DNA of 64,000 nt, taken from Circinella umbellata (Eukaryota; Mucoromycota; Mucoromycetes; Mucorales; Lichtheimiaceae). Below the pieces are notes generated by a model. The model searched no databases. It was not told where the DNA came from and saw only the letters and a program-made list of their open reading frames with translations. Below, one piece after another: positions 25,641 through 38,154 of the stretch (position 1 is the first letter of the stretch; each line of letters begins with the position of its first letter). The DNA lies in assembly GCA_025093555.1 (NCBI GenBank), contig JAIWNF010000015.1:62001-126000 (forward strand), read 5' to 3'. The translations under genes were made by a program, and so were the position numbers.

Positions 25641-28618
25641 TTAAAATATTGCGAACAAAATTATTATAATTAATATTAAATAAGCAATGTTAACAGTATC
25701 AGCTAATGGTCTTATTGTAAGTTTCTCGGGTAACATAGAAGTTACTTTGGCAGGTCTCCATCGATGATACTGTTTTTGTAAAAATAATTAAATTAATTAA
25801 TATACCGTGACACATGTTATGTATAATTACAATAATAATAATATTAAAAATTATATATACTTTACATATTTATTCATTTGTCTATCAAATGGTATGATCC
25901 AACGCACCATAAATTTAACTTCACTGGATCGCACAACTTCTTCAGCACGAGGTCCTACTAATGGTATATTTTGATGACTACAACGCATTTGACCTTGTCT
26001 TATTAATTGTCTTTCTTCTTCAGTAAGAAACCCCCCATTTTTAAGACCAGCCATAGGAATCCTTTCTTTTTTTACAGCAGTTGTTGTAGATGACCCTGTC
26101 GAGGAAATAGATCGATTTGTTGTCTTTTGTTGAAAAGATGAAAATATAGATCTTGCTGTACTAGTTTGTTTCTTTAAAACTGGTTTTGGAAGCTATAAAT
26201 ATAATTAATATAATTTGATTATTGAAGGATAGCAAAAAAAAAAAATATTCACTCAATGATTTCTTTTTTTACCGAAAAAATAGATGCAAATATTTTTGAA
26301 ACTTCTTGTAATTCTTTAATATATTGAGTTGATTTTGTTGTAGATGCTGATGAGGCGACACCCCATGTCGGTCTCACTGTTGTTGTTGTTGTTGTTGTTG
26401 TTGATAATGATGTATTTTGTTGAGGTAGACATGCTTGTGCTAAAGCATCTAATGCTTCTACCAAAGGTTTTGAACGAGGTGTTGCATTTTTTATGAATAA
26501 ATTAGGACAGATCCATGTACCACCATCTAATTGAATTAAATCATCGTAAGTCTTTTTTAATATTTGCTGAACGTACGTTTTTTGTCCATTAAAATATTGC
26601 GTTGATAATATATCAATAGCTTGTGGGTTTATATAAGATGTTGATGCTGTTTGCTGTTGTTGTGAAGAAACATGTGTCGTTTCGGATTGTATTCGTACTA
26701 AACTTTGTTCAACAATAGATAAGAAATCTATCAATCCTTCTTCTTTAAAAACATACATAAATCTACAAGTAATTTTTAGCTGATCTGATGGTTTGGGTGT
26801 TGTTGCTATGTTATTATTATTATTGGGTGTTGTTGATGCTATGGTAACAGAGGGTGGATGATGAAAATGATTAAATGGTGTTGTGTTTGATGGTAAGGGT
26901 GTTGGTAACTTTTCAGGATACGTAAATGTTCGTATCCGTTGTAAAAATATTCCACTAAGAGGTATATAAAATAATACATTTTCCATTATATATTGTGCCC
27001 AACCATCCGCTATGGGGCGATAAGTTTCAGTTTCCATGTTATTTTTAGTTCGTTGCTGTTGTACACCCAATGTCCATGGCATGGTCCATATTGACCAAAG
27101 TGTAACGACCTAAAAAAAAACTAAATGTAAATAAATATTTTTCTTTTCTCCCTCTCTCTCTCTCTCTTTCTTTATTTTTTAGTTCAGTTCCACTTTACCT
27201 GAAGATAATCATCATCTTTACTCCAATTAAGTGCCAATCTTGATATTAATGCATATAATTCTGATTTAATAGAATTATATACAATCTGATAATTTGTTGT
27301 TGCACTCTGTCTGTTGTCTGAATAACATCGTCGTAAATCACCTCCAACAATATGTTTGACAAACAATATAATATAATGCATTCGTTCAGTACTCAGCTTT
27401 TGTCCTGAAGAAATCCAACTATTTCGAATCCAAGTTTCAATGCATTCATCCAGTAAGAACATTCCAATAATCGGATGAAATTCTGAAGCTCCACCATTAT
27501 TACTATTACCACCGCAGGGTATATAGTGTCGCATATATTCTGTCATCAATTGCTCATAGATACCTCCAATAATGGATCTAGGTCGTGGTTGAGGTCTATA
27601 CTGTTGTTGATTTGAAAATGAATTTGCATTTGTATTAATACCACTAGCACCAGCTATACGTTGTGATCCGACACTAGCACTAGCGTTGTAAGAGGTATTA
27701 GGTGTTTGTAGTGAACTATTACCATAAGTGTTTGGTATTCCAGATGGTCCGCGTGAAGGAAATGTAGACGGTGTTGTTGTTGTTGTTGTTGTTGTTGATA
27801 ATAATGATGGTTGAGATGTTGGTAATGGAGGATTGTGTGTTGCAACATTAACTGTGTGATGAAGAAAAAATTGTATCGTATTAAACTTGATTCTATATTC
27901 ACCAGATAATGATCTTGGGAATATAGTAGATTGTCTTGTAGCTGATTCCCGTATATCCGTGGTACCCATAATACCAGATCGTTTTTCAAAATGAACACAA
28001 TTTGTATAAAGTCGTGGTAAATATTGCGTTGCACCGGCCGCCAATGCCTTGCGGACATCCTCCTAATAATAATTAATGAGTTTCTTTTTTATTTTTTTAT
28101 CTTGATCGTCATCACTATAACTTATATATTTATTACCGAAAAAGCTTCTGGTACCATATCATAAGAGTATTCTGGGTATTTTGCAAGTTGTATTAAAGCT
28201 TTTAAAAAGGGTCCATCCGAACGAAAAGTACGTCGAATGGATGCATTATGTTCAGGTAAAATTTCTATATGAATCCATCCTCTATACAAATTTATAATAA
28301 TTTTCAATTGTTCCCCCCACCCCAAACCCCCCAACATATTTATTAACTGAATATATTCTTACAAAACCAAGAAAAATCACCAAGATATAAATACATGATT
28401 TTATGATAAATAAAAGAAAGTTGTTGTTGTTGTTTTTTTTACCTGCTAGTAGGTGCTCCAAATACAATTGTAAGTATTCCAGGTATAGCAGAATGAAGCG
28501 ATCGCGCATGGTTCATTGACATTCCACTCGTGTTTATATACACTTCACAATAATCTGAGAGATAATCACATGCTTGTGGAATAGATTTAGTTTGAAATTC
28601 TTTCAAAAGATCTACCAT
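25641..28618 (-). CDS. SMPD4-like (neutral sphingomyelinase-3 family) tail-anchored protein
   Basis: Multi-exon, about 800 residues. The start at 28618 gives MVDLLKEFQTKSIP. Segments follow the order of animal SMPD4: an N-terminal helical region (ILGILTIVFG; RGWIHIEILPE), YPEYSYDMVPEAF, RIKFNTIQFFLHHTVN, LLDECIETWIRN, then WAQYIMENVLFYIPLSGIFLQ and LTEEERQLIRQGQM. The last exon (25641-25770) ends in a hydrophobic C-terminal helix (NIAYLILIIIILFAIF), so the protein is probably tail-anchored, as SMPD4 is at the ER/nuclear envelope. Poly-Thr and poly-Asn runs interrupt the conserved parts. SMPD4 was named for sphingomyelin hydrolysis but lacks classic sphingomyelinase motifs. Many fungi lack sphingomyelin, so a structural membrane role is at least as likely. 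Confidence 0.75.
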
Positions 28619-28904
28619 GGTTGCATGAATTATTATATTTATTTATTTTTCGGTTTCTATGGAGCTTGATGGTAAGGTTCATAAAGTTCAAAGAACCAAA
28701 AAAAAAAAACAGGTGTTTGGGGGGAGGGGAGAAAAGAGAGAGAAATGTGATGCGCGCGCTCTTGGGGGGAGAAGGGAATTGGGGTTTTTTTTTCCCAAAA
28801 AATAAAAAGAGCCAGCCACTGCATTCAGTCCCCCCAAAAATTATTTTTTCATCAAGTATCTTTTTACCACTTTTTTTTTTCTTTAAATATACAAAGTTTT
28901 TGAC
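28619..28904. promoter_or_regulatory. Divergent promoter region (SMPD4-like / URB1)
   Basis: These 286 bases separate two divergent start codons. They contain G-rich and A-rich tracts (about 28698-28860), including GGGGAG and ATGCGCGCGCTC. No defined factor site was recognised. Confidence 0.4.
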
Positions 28905-31900
28905 ATGGCAACGCCATTTTATGCAACTCAAAATGAAGTTGCTGTTATTTTAAAACAACGAGATATGAATGCTTTAAGACGAGGTAAGAATAAAAAAATT
29001 ATGGTATTAATAAAGTTTTTATATACTTATTAAAAAAAAACGAGATTTCGAAAACTTATGCATACACATATATATACATATATAAAGATCTTACTGTTTT
29101 AAAGGGCCAACTTGTGGAAGCAACCAAAGATCGTGTTGATCCAATGGCAAAGCGAACAAGACCTCTTGTTGAATATGTTCAATCGTGTAACGATTGTAAC
29201 GATCTTACTGATTTATGGGACTTTCAAGCTCGCGTAAGTTTTTATTACTGAAAGAACCTTGTATTTTTGTTGTCAAAATTTCAATACTTATTTGCCACAA
29301 TCTGTATAATAATATTTAGGATAATATATCAAGTTTAGAATGTCTTGTTCCCGAAATCATTAGTTTGTTTTTGACACTTTGTACAACACCTATTATCCGT
29401 CCTTTTGGTTTACAATTAGTACAAGCTATCCTTGGAAGACAATTAAAATATATCAATCGTGGTGTTGCATCTATGCGAATTCCTCAATGTATTGCAACCT
29501 TTAAAGTATTAGAATCTATGTGTAGTATTGGTTCTTCAGCTACTAAAGAAGTATTTCATACATTTAATTTTCAAACAGAGGTAAATATTATTAGTGTCGA
29601 TCTGATTTCTTTATAAAAGAAACTAATTTTTTTTACTGTCAAAATAGGGATTTTCTAGAGCATCACGGTATCGAAAGAAAACTAATAGTAAAAATCCAAA
29701 TAGTTATCTCTATGGTAATAAGACTATTTCTTTTTTTTTCTCTTTATAATCCTAGTAAAAAAACGTGTTACTAACAAGAAGAAAAAAATACAGATTTAAG
29801 AACGGCATATGTTCGATTAGTTCTTGCATTATTTAAATATGGCGATGCAGATATTAAAAAAGAAGCACTTGGTGTACGAAATTTAGTGAATGCTATCTAT
29901 ACTGGGATTGATGAAGATGCTTATTTGGTAAGAAAGTTTTTTTTAAGAATATGATAACCTTTATACGCTACCAATTTTTTTTTCTGACATCTTGTTAATT
30001 TTCCAAATAGTTAGTAGAAGAAATATTAAAAACGACCAAAACCGATATTATTGAAGACTATTCTATTCCACGACCTGTTAAAGCTTTTTTCTTTTCATCC
30101 TATATTCTTGAAAGAGTATGCATTTTGTTTTATTTTACAAACTTTATGTCGCTACATATTATATGTTACTGATAATCTGTTTTTTTAATAGATTGGGAAA
30201 TTATATACACGAATTGAACCTGAGCCAGTTACAGCAGAAGAAGCTAAGATTCCCGCTGATTTAGCTCATCAATTCTTATTATCTGTATGTACTATTCCAG
30301 GATTTGGATTATGTTATAAAGATGATGGATGGTATCCTATATCCAATGCGGAACAAGGAAAAACTGCAGAAAAACAACAAAATCGTGCTTTAGCCAAATT
30401 TTTAACTTCATTGAAACCTTCAGATGATATGCGTCAACAAGAACTTGTACGTAAGATTTTAGCAGCATGTCCAGGAATGGTACAAGGGTAAGTTTTTAAA
30501 AGAATAAAAGAATAAAATATATATTATGAGAAGAAGGAATCTGATGCAAAATGTTATATGATAGATATTGGCAAGGAATTTCGTTTTCTCTTGAACCACG
30601 ACTTAGTAGTAAATGGCTCGCTAACCTTGCTTTATTACAACGTATTGTTCGATTACCTGTGCCATCACTTTATTATGGAAATACCAATTTGTATCCAGCA
30701 TCACCACCTTCTACGAATGTCATCATCGATAGTATTCTTCCAAATGTATTTGGTCGCGCTGTCTCAACGCGTGGTCTTAAAAATGCAAGTCCCTTGGTTA
30801 GTTACGCAACTATTTTATTTTTATCAGCAGCTTTCCTCAAGTATGCGGACGTATTGAAGGCATTAGAAAAGGCAGTTTCAACCATGGATGAAGATAATGA
30901 TTCTGAGAGCACAAAGAAATGGAAAGAGTGTATTGCGCATATTCGTGAAGGATTTACTCGACGATTACCCGATTTATTGACTATTGTTACGGTATATCAA
31001 CCAGCTTCTTCTCATTCAGCAAACAATAATAAAATTGGACAAGAACAACAAGAAGAAACAGAAGATGGTGATAATTTGGCTCTTCAACATCAAATGTTAC
31101 ATGATGCGTCCTTACGCTTAATCAGTTATTATCAAAAATATCTTCCAGAAACTTTTATGGAATCAACAGTAGATCCTGGCAAGTTTATTCCAAGTGATAT
31201 TTTATCGATGCGTCCTGAATCACTTGTTCATCTTTTACAACTTTTATTAAATGTTTCTGATTTTAAATGGACTGGAAAAGCTGGTAATTATACATTTACA
31301 TTCTTTTTTTTTTTTTGAAATATTTCTTATTATTTTGTTGTTATATTTTTTTTAACTTACACCATCCACTGTTACCTTTACTATTGCTTGAATTTTATTA
31401 TATAGGCAAAGGATCGCTTTCACACATTACTACACTTTTAACACTCTATCTTCAAACACCTTACAAGCATATTCGTGATTTAACCAGTAAACTTATCAAT
31501 GGAACGTTATCTGATTCATTTATGTTTCGACACGATCCAGATGAAGTACGACCTTGGTTAGAAGCATTACCACGTAACTTTGCTACGGCTTCAGTGAAAG
31601 GAAATCTTCCCTTAACAAAAGAGCAAAGAACTGTATTACAATTTGTGGATGAATGTATTGAACGTTTCAGTCGATCGCAATATCGTTATTTGGATCAAGC
31701 GGTTGATATGCTCAACAATGTCAACACTGAATATTTAAAACAACAAAAAGATAATAATGGTAATTTATTAATTGGACAACTTTTACGATCTGGCGATTCA
31801 AACGATTTCCCATTCAGTCCATTACTTTTAACTGTTATCCAACATTTACAATCTTTCAAGGGTGACAAAAGAGTCGTCATTCAATTTATTACAAAATTGA

Positions 31901-34900
31901 TCGTTTTGTTAATTTCGAAACAAAAAGTACCTTGTTATCTGGGACATATTTGTGATCTATTGCAAGATTATGTAAGCAAGGAACAATCAGAAACTACTAC
32001 AACAAATGTTGATGGAGTATGGAGTATTTGGGATATGGTTCAACAAGCACGGGAATGTTTGACAGGTGTACATGAAAATGATCGAGATACTAGTATGCTT
32101 AGTGATGTGAGTAGCAAGAATAAGCAGCTGGACGTATTATTATCAGGTAATATATAGACATATACATACGATATTATTATGGTCACATGAATAATAACAG
32201 TAAAATTTGTGTCTTACTGACTTCTTTCATTGTTTCTTTTCCTTGGGGATTATCTAGACGAATCAGATGATATAAATATCAACGAGCGACAGCAATCATT
32301 GATTGATATTTTGCATGAGTTATCTGTTACAGAATTGAATCAATCTCTTGAAACCATTGCTGATTTATGCATTGATAAATTAGAATTCACTGGTTTTGAA
32401 CCATTGGTCGAATATCTATCCGAACGTCATCCAAGAGCTGGAAATTTATTTGATTATAACGATATTCGTTCAATCAAATCTCTTGATTCGGAAGGGTAAA
32501 AATAAACTTTATGTTCATAGTAACAATATTGATAAAGGAGGGAGAGTATGTACTAACTTGTTCTTTTTTTTATGTATAGAAATCCTATCGCAGAATTACT
32601 TAAAACAATCCCATTCAACACATTATTCCACAATACATGGATGCGTTGTGATCAAAACAGCGTTGCGATGAATGCTATGGAATATGCCATGGAACGTATG
32701 GAATGGCAAGAATTATTGACAATTCAAACTTTAGTGATGGAAAAGCTTTCAACGCTTTTATCATTACCATCGTCCACCACATCCGAAAGTGAATCAAATA
32801 CCAATGCTTCAATCAAATTGGCATTGAGCTTATTACAGCATACGTTTACTATTTTGGATAGAAAGGAAGATATGGAAAAATCAAATCTTATGAAAGTAAA
32901 AGAAATGGTAATGAATCACCCAGTACTCGAGGAATTGAGTAATCGATTTTCATCTCAAGTTAAACATTTGGCATCAGGAGAATATGCAAACATTGATGCA
33001 GAGGTTTGTTTTCTTTCTTTTTTAAAAAAAAGGGGTGTAATGGGTTATGTTGCACAACATATTGTTGTAATGATATCAGAGAATTTACTTTAAAATGACA
33101 CAATTATTAAATCTGTTTATATAGTTTGTTCATATTGCTGTCAAATATTTGGATCTACTGGGTCAACAGCTTCATGCCAGTGAGTTGTTGGATCATCTTG
33201 TCAAAATGGATTATACATCTTTTAGTGAATATTGTCAAAAGAAGAAACTCCAATTATTACAATCCGATATTAGTCGACTTTTAATTATACTTATGGATGA
33301 TCTTTCACGACGTCAGATTGAATTACCTCAAGAAGCATTTGTTCATGTTACCAAGATTTGGGACAATTCACATAACAATAGTTCTCTTCAAGACAAGGAT
33401 ATTTTATCTTTATTGGATGCATGTACATCATCGAATCCATCTGCTATCTCAATTCTGCTTTCAGCATGTTGTCCATTAGTAATTCAACATATGATTGCTG
33501 GATCTTACCAATGTAATAGCATTGATATGGCACTTTTATCGGATGTTTGTACCAAATCGTCCGTTGATATACCAAAGTTGGTGTTTGAATCATTAGAACA
33601 GAAGAAGGAAATTTTACCAATGACGTCAAAATTGGTGGATATTGTTCAAATGGGCTGCCAACAAGATGGCTTTTTACAATCGTTTTTGGAAAAAATTTTA
33701 CCTCGTTTGGCAGCAAGTGCTAACCCAAGCAACAACAAAATAAACACGATTGACATTTCAGAAGATTTTTATGATCGTCTTGGTGATCTTATCCGTACCA
33801 GCGAACTCATCGATTGCACGAAATTAGATACTGAAATTGTTCGCGATTATATATTGAATACTGTATTAGATAATATCAACGATGCCGCTGCTATTCGATT
33901 TACAGCCATTTTGATTGAAAAGGCATATGAAAATGTGAGTATAAATACTTTGTATAAAAACTGGATCATGTCAAAATAGAGTATATAATTTCTTTTGGAA
34001 ATGTGGAAACTAATACTACAATAATGATCATTTAGTATGACAAGAAAGAACCAATTGAGACATATATTCGTCGTGTGTTAGATCACGAAAAATACCAACA
34101 GTTAACAAATCCATCCACCCAAGAAAATGCAAGTGAACGTGTAGCTATTATTAAGATGATGAATGTACTCAATAGTATTCAACCAAATATTTTAGCCAAT
34201 CATCATGGATTCTTGGATCAGCTGCTTACAAGTTATGGTGCCACAACCTCAGAACCTGATCGGCTGATATTGGAAATTTTACGGTCATGCGAGGCCCGGG
34301 GCCGCAATACAATTCTTCCCAAAATGTTAATGTGGGGTCCAGGTTCTGATCGGAACCGTCAAGCACATGCACAAGCTGGTACTTTACTTCATGGTGATAC
34401 TATTTCCATGGAAACTCTGGGGTCCATCGATCCAGATTTAATGCAACGAACATTTATGCATTTCCCAGTAGATATCACATTACAAGATAATGAAAAAACA
34501 AAATCATCTATGACAGATGCTGACGATGAAGAAGTCATATATGATCCATCATTCTTTTTACCCTTGTTTGCCAACTTAATATCAAGCGGTGCAATTGAAT
34601 GTCGAAAATTCATTGATTGTAATGCCCTTGGTTTAGTTATAGTGTCCCTTTCTTCTATTGACGATCAAGTTCGAATGTTAGGTTACCAGATGATGGATCA
34701 ATTTTATGATATGATACAGGTAAAAAAAAGATTGTTGTTTGGGATTAAAGAAAGTTAACTTAGTTTTTTAAAATTTAATTGTTTATATTAGCATGTCAGA
34801 TTTCACGAGGACAGAGAAGTGAGATTATTGTTGAACGAATTAAAAAATTCCATTGTGGATCGTTCAGACTCGGATATTCCACCACGTATACCTCCAACTG

Positions 34901-35773
34901 TGACTGTATGTGTTGCACAAGCACTTACCATTCTTATGCAACCTGGTCATTATATGTATCCTCATATTTCAAAATGGATTTTACGAACACCAAGTTTTGA
35001 TATGAATGTTAGTAGAATGATAATAACAATAATAATAATGAAGCAGAAAAAAATAATGAACAGAGAAAAAAAAAGAAGGTACCAAAAAAGGATAAGACAT
35101 GTTTTATTAACCATTTGTTTACCTTTTTTTGCCCTTTTCTATGTCGATCATTTTTCGATCAAAAGTTTGTACCAATGTTTACATTTTTATTTACATCAGC
35201 AACTACAACGCATAAAAAGGAACGTTTGTGGCTCTTACGCATGTTATCATCGTCTATATGGACACGTGAGGTACGTATATGTATATACAAAAGGAAAAGT
35301 AAAACTGCTGTCACTCATTTTGTTAAAGATGATAATGTATACTCAACGTTCTGTTTTTTTCTTCTTCTTTATATCAGGACTATAAAATATTTTCTCGTAA
35401 TCGGGTCTGGGACATGATAGCCACCTTCTACAATTCCGCGTTAGCTGATCACACAAGTAAAAAGGCGGTAGTTGAGGTAAGACAAATATTTTAGGGGAAC
35501 TCATGTGACATACCTTCTATAACACAAGAAAATTATTTATTTATTTTTTAGATTGTGACTCGAGCCATCCGGATCCCGGAGATTGCTGTCAGTCTTATCC
35601 GGAACCATGGTCTCATAGCATGGATTGAACAAATTTTAGTATTATCTCAAGACAAAGAAGAAATTAAAAAATGGTCCAAATTACGCGAAAATGTATTAAA
35701 TAATACAAAAGTACATTATAATAATGAAGTACCTAGTCTTCTTCAACCCCTTATTGAAAACAATAGCAGCTAA
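28905..35773 (+). CDS. URB1: Nucleolar pre-ribosomal-associated protein URB1 (Npa1)
   Basis: A very long gene of about fifteen or more exons, encoding roughly 1,900 residues, which fits URB1/Npa1. The protein acts in the nucleolus in early 60S pre-ribosome assembly with Dbp6, Npa2, Rsa3 and Nop8. The N-terminal domain includes [14 protein letters not shown], the conserved block [11 protein letters not shown] with [11 protein letters not shown], and [20 protein letters not shown], a hallmark of the family. The remainder is helical-repeat-like, with [20 protein letters not shown] and a C-terminal block [21 protein letters not shown]. Start and stop codons are clear. Some short internal open stretches run into introns and were not taken as coding. 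Confidence 0.9.
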
Positions 35774-35919
35774 AAAATACCGCGAACCCTCTCCTCCCTT
35801 CCTTCATTCTTTTAATATATATATATATATATATACATTGTATTTATTATGTACACAAAACAAATATAATAATAAAAATAATTTCATCTAATAGTTGATA
35901 ATAATATAAAAATAATAAT
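35774..35919. terminator. Convergent 3' ends
   Basis: Only 146 bp separate the stop codons of URB1 (+) and the low-complexity coiled-coil gene (-). The gap contains a (TA)n run (35815-35836) and AATAAT/AATAAA-like motifs on both strands, suited to polyadenylation in both directions. Function is inferred from position. Confidence 0.35.
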
Positions 35920-38127
35920 TTACGCGGATGATCCATAAGCTGGAAATGAACGACGGTCCCTTGCAGTAGATAAACGTCTATCATGTGCATATCGTTTTTG
36001 TGATGCTGAAGTTGGCGGTAGAGCTGGATAATCATCAAAATCATCTGATGGTTCGTCATAATAACGCGAAGATGATCGATGGGATTGTGGTGGTGGTGGT
36101 TCATCCCAGCCATATTCACTTCCTGGTGGTGCTGCACCGTCATAACCTCCTGCTCCGGGTCCCTCACGCCAATGATATTGTTGTCGAGGTGGTAATGTAT
36201 GATAATGAGGTGGACCTCTTGGTAAAAATGGTGTTAAAGAACCCGATCTTCTTCTTCGTAATGATCCTCCACGTCCTTCCCATTTTCGAGTAATAGGCGG
36301 TAATTGAGGTGGTGGAGGTAGAGGAGGATTAGCTAATGGAACAATTGGTGGATGTGGTGGATATCGAAATTGATGTGGCGGTGGTGGTTGTCGCATAAAT
36401 GAAGGTGGTGGTAATCGTCTACTACTATATTCTTCCCATCTAATATCTTCCTCTTCATCATCATCTGTTGATTCAGGTGGAGCTGGATGATGATGATGAT
36501 GATGAATGGATGGCGGTGGATAATCCTCATAATCATATTCATATTCATCTTCATAACGAGTATTACGTCTTGATTGTAGTGGAGCTGGAGGTGGTGGGGC
36601 AATAGGATACCTTGATTGAGGATGATGATGATGATGGTGCTCTTCATCTTCTTCTACATCATTATAACGAGGAACACTTCTACTCCTATGACGTTTAGAT
36701 GCAGGTGACCGACCCCCACCACTCGGAGGTTTGTTGAGTTTATTATTGTTTCTGGGTGATGTCGTACTAGTAGTAGGATCCGACCGTGAGTGTGTGGGAT
36801 GTACCACATTTTTCCCTTTTCCTCCTCCTACTCCTTCTTCATTACTACGCGCATTGCCAGTTGGTTCTGATCCTGTTGCGGATAAACAGTAATGACGTAA
36901 CTGTCTTTCTAATTGTTCCAAACGATTTGTCACCATGTATTGTTCTCTTTCTAATTCTAATTTGGCACGTTCCATTTCCAATTTGGATTTATTCCATTGT
37001 TGTGCTTGTCTTGTTAGTAACTCTACTTCTCGTCTTAACATATTATTTTGATCTATAATAGCCCGGAGTTCAGCTGAATATTCAGGTTTTTGTTGTTGGG
37101 TATCTTCAAAAGTGACCTTGGCATAGGAAGGCGTTGCAGTCGAAGTAGCTGTTGGCACTGTTGTTGTTGGCAAAGAAGTTGATACCATTACAGGTGTACT
37201 TATAGCAGCATTGTGTGTGGCGGCGCTCTGTTGTTGTTGTCGTACAGTACTTGATGTTGATGATACCATACGTGGCTGTTGTTGCTGTTGTTGATAATGT
37301 TGTTCCTGTTGTTGTTGTTGAATTGATGTATAAGGTGAATTATTATTATTACTACTATTACCACTATTCATCGCTGTTGCTGCAGAAACAGATTTACGTA
37401 AAGAAGAAGAAGGAGATAGTGTCGTATTATTTTGACCGGTTTTTCTCATCACCAAAATACCTGGTGGTCGTACAACCGAACCTTTGTGGCTATTATTGTC
37501 GGTTCCGGCGCTCATATTAGATGATGGGATTGGTTTATTAGAGTTAAGTGTTGCCGTGGTGCTGGTAACTAAAACCGACGACGGTGATGATGATGATTTG
37601 TTTGGTGATTTCTTTTTGTCAGCTTCCGATTCTGCCGATAACGAGGCTTGTGGTGTCGCATAAGAATTTGAACTTACATTGGATGAAGTTCTTGACTGTT
37701 GTGATGTATTACGAAATACTCTATTTCTGCTTTCTCCATCGACAGCAACGTTATTAATGTTTCCACCATTAATATTACTTATCGAGTGAGTATCTTTATT
37801 ACTGTTGTTAATACTGTTGTTTCTGCTTGTTGCTACCTCGTTTATATTCGTTTTATTACCGTTATGACTATCTTGATTCTTTGTTGTTAAAGGGGATGAA
37901 ATTGCAATAGTTGCCTGTTGATAAACTAAGTTCTGTGTTTGCGGTATGGCGTGTTGTGGTTTTGGCATCAAGACAGGTGGAGGTGATTTTGTTGGTCCTT
38001 CCACTTTATGTGCTTCTTTTTGTTGCTCTTGTTGATCGTTTACTAATCTTTTTGGTGGATAGCCAATCTTATCCAAATTCTCGTCATCTACTAGCGTGTG
38101 TAAACGCTCATTTATCTTTGTGAACAT
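35920..38127 (-). CDS. Large low-complexity protein with central coiled coil and Pro/His-rich C-terminus (unrecognised)
   Basis: One long uninterrupted frame of about 735 residues. The first in-frame ATG is at 38127 (MFTKINERLHTL). The frame stays open upstream to about 38210 without another ATG. The upstream residues (AAYLKELLLSFP) look protein-like, so an upstream small exon may supply the true start. The N-terminal half is rich in Ser, Asn, Thr and Gln. A central coiled coil follows (RAIIDQNNMLRREVELLTRQ, then KLEMERAKLELEREQ, then LEQLERQLRHY). The C-terminal third is proline- and arginine-rich with several His runs and acidic patches (DVEEDEEHHHHHH; DDDEEEDIRWEEY). I do not recognise the family. 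The composition suggests a largely disordered scaffold or a protein prone to phase separation, but this is inference. Confidence 0.75.
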   Translation of the reverse strand: MFTKINERLHTLVDDENLDKIGYPPKRLVNDQQEQQKEAHKVEGPTKSPPPVLMPKPQHAIPQTQNLVYQQATIAISSPLTTKNQDSHNGNKTNINEVATSRNNSINNSNKDTHSISNINGGNINNVAVDGESRNRVFRNTSQQSRTSSNVSSNSYATPQASLSAESEADKKKSPNKSSSSPSSVLVTSTTATLNSNKPIPSSNMSAGTDNNSHKGSVVRPPGILVMRKTGQNNTTLSPSSSLRKSVSAATAMNSGNSSNNNNSPYTSIQQQQQEQHYQQQQQQPRMVSSTSSTVRQQQQSAATHNAAISTPVMVSTSLPTTTVPTATSTATPSYAKVTFEDTQQQKPEYSAELRAIIDQNNMLRREVELLTRQAQQWNKSKLEMERAKLELEREQYMVTNRLEQLERQLRHYCLSATGSEPTGNARSNEEGVGGGKGKNVVHPTHSRSDPTTSTTSPRNNNKLNKPPSGGGRSPASKRHRSRSVPRYNDVEEDEEHHHHHHPQSRYPIAPPPPAPLQSRRNTRYEDEYEYDYEDYPPPSIHHHHHHPAPPESTDDDEEEDIRWEEYSSRRLPPPSFMRQPPPPHQFRYPPHPPIVPLANPPLPPPPQLPPITRKWEGRGGSLRRRRSGSLTPFLPRGPPHYHTLPPRQQYHWREGPGAGGYDGAAPPGSEYGWDEPPPPQSHRSSSRYYDEPSDDFDDYPALPPTSASQKRYAHDRRLSTARDRRSFPAYGSSA

Positions 38128-38154
38128 GGGAAAAGAAAGGAGCAATTCTTTCAA

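Noticed and set aside
38128..38154. TTG as start codon of the long low-complexity frame
   Set aside because: Nuclear fungal genes rarely start with TTG. I used the ATG at 38127 and noted a possible upstream exon instead.
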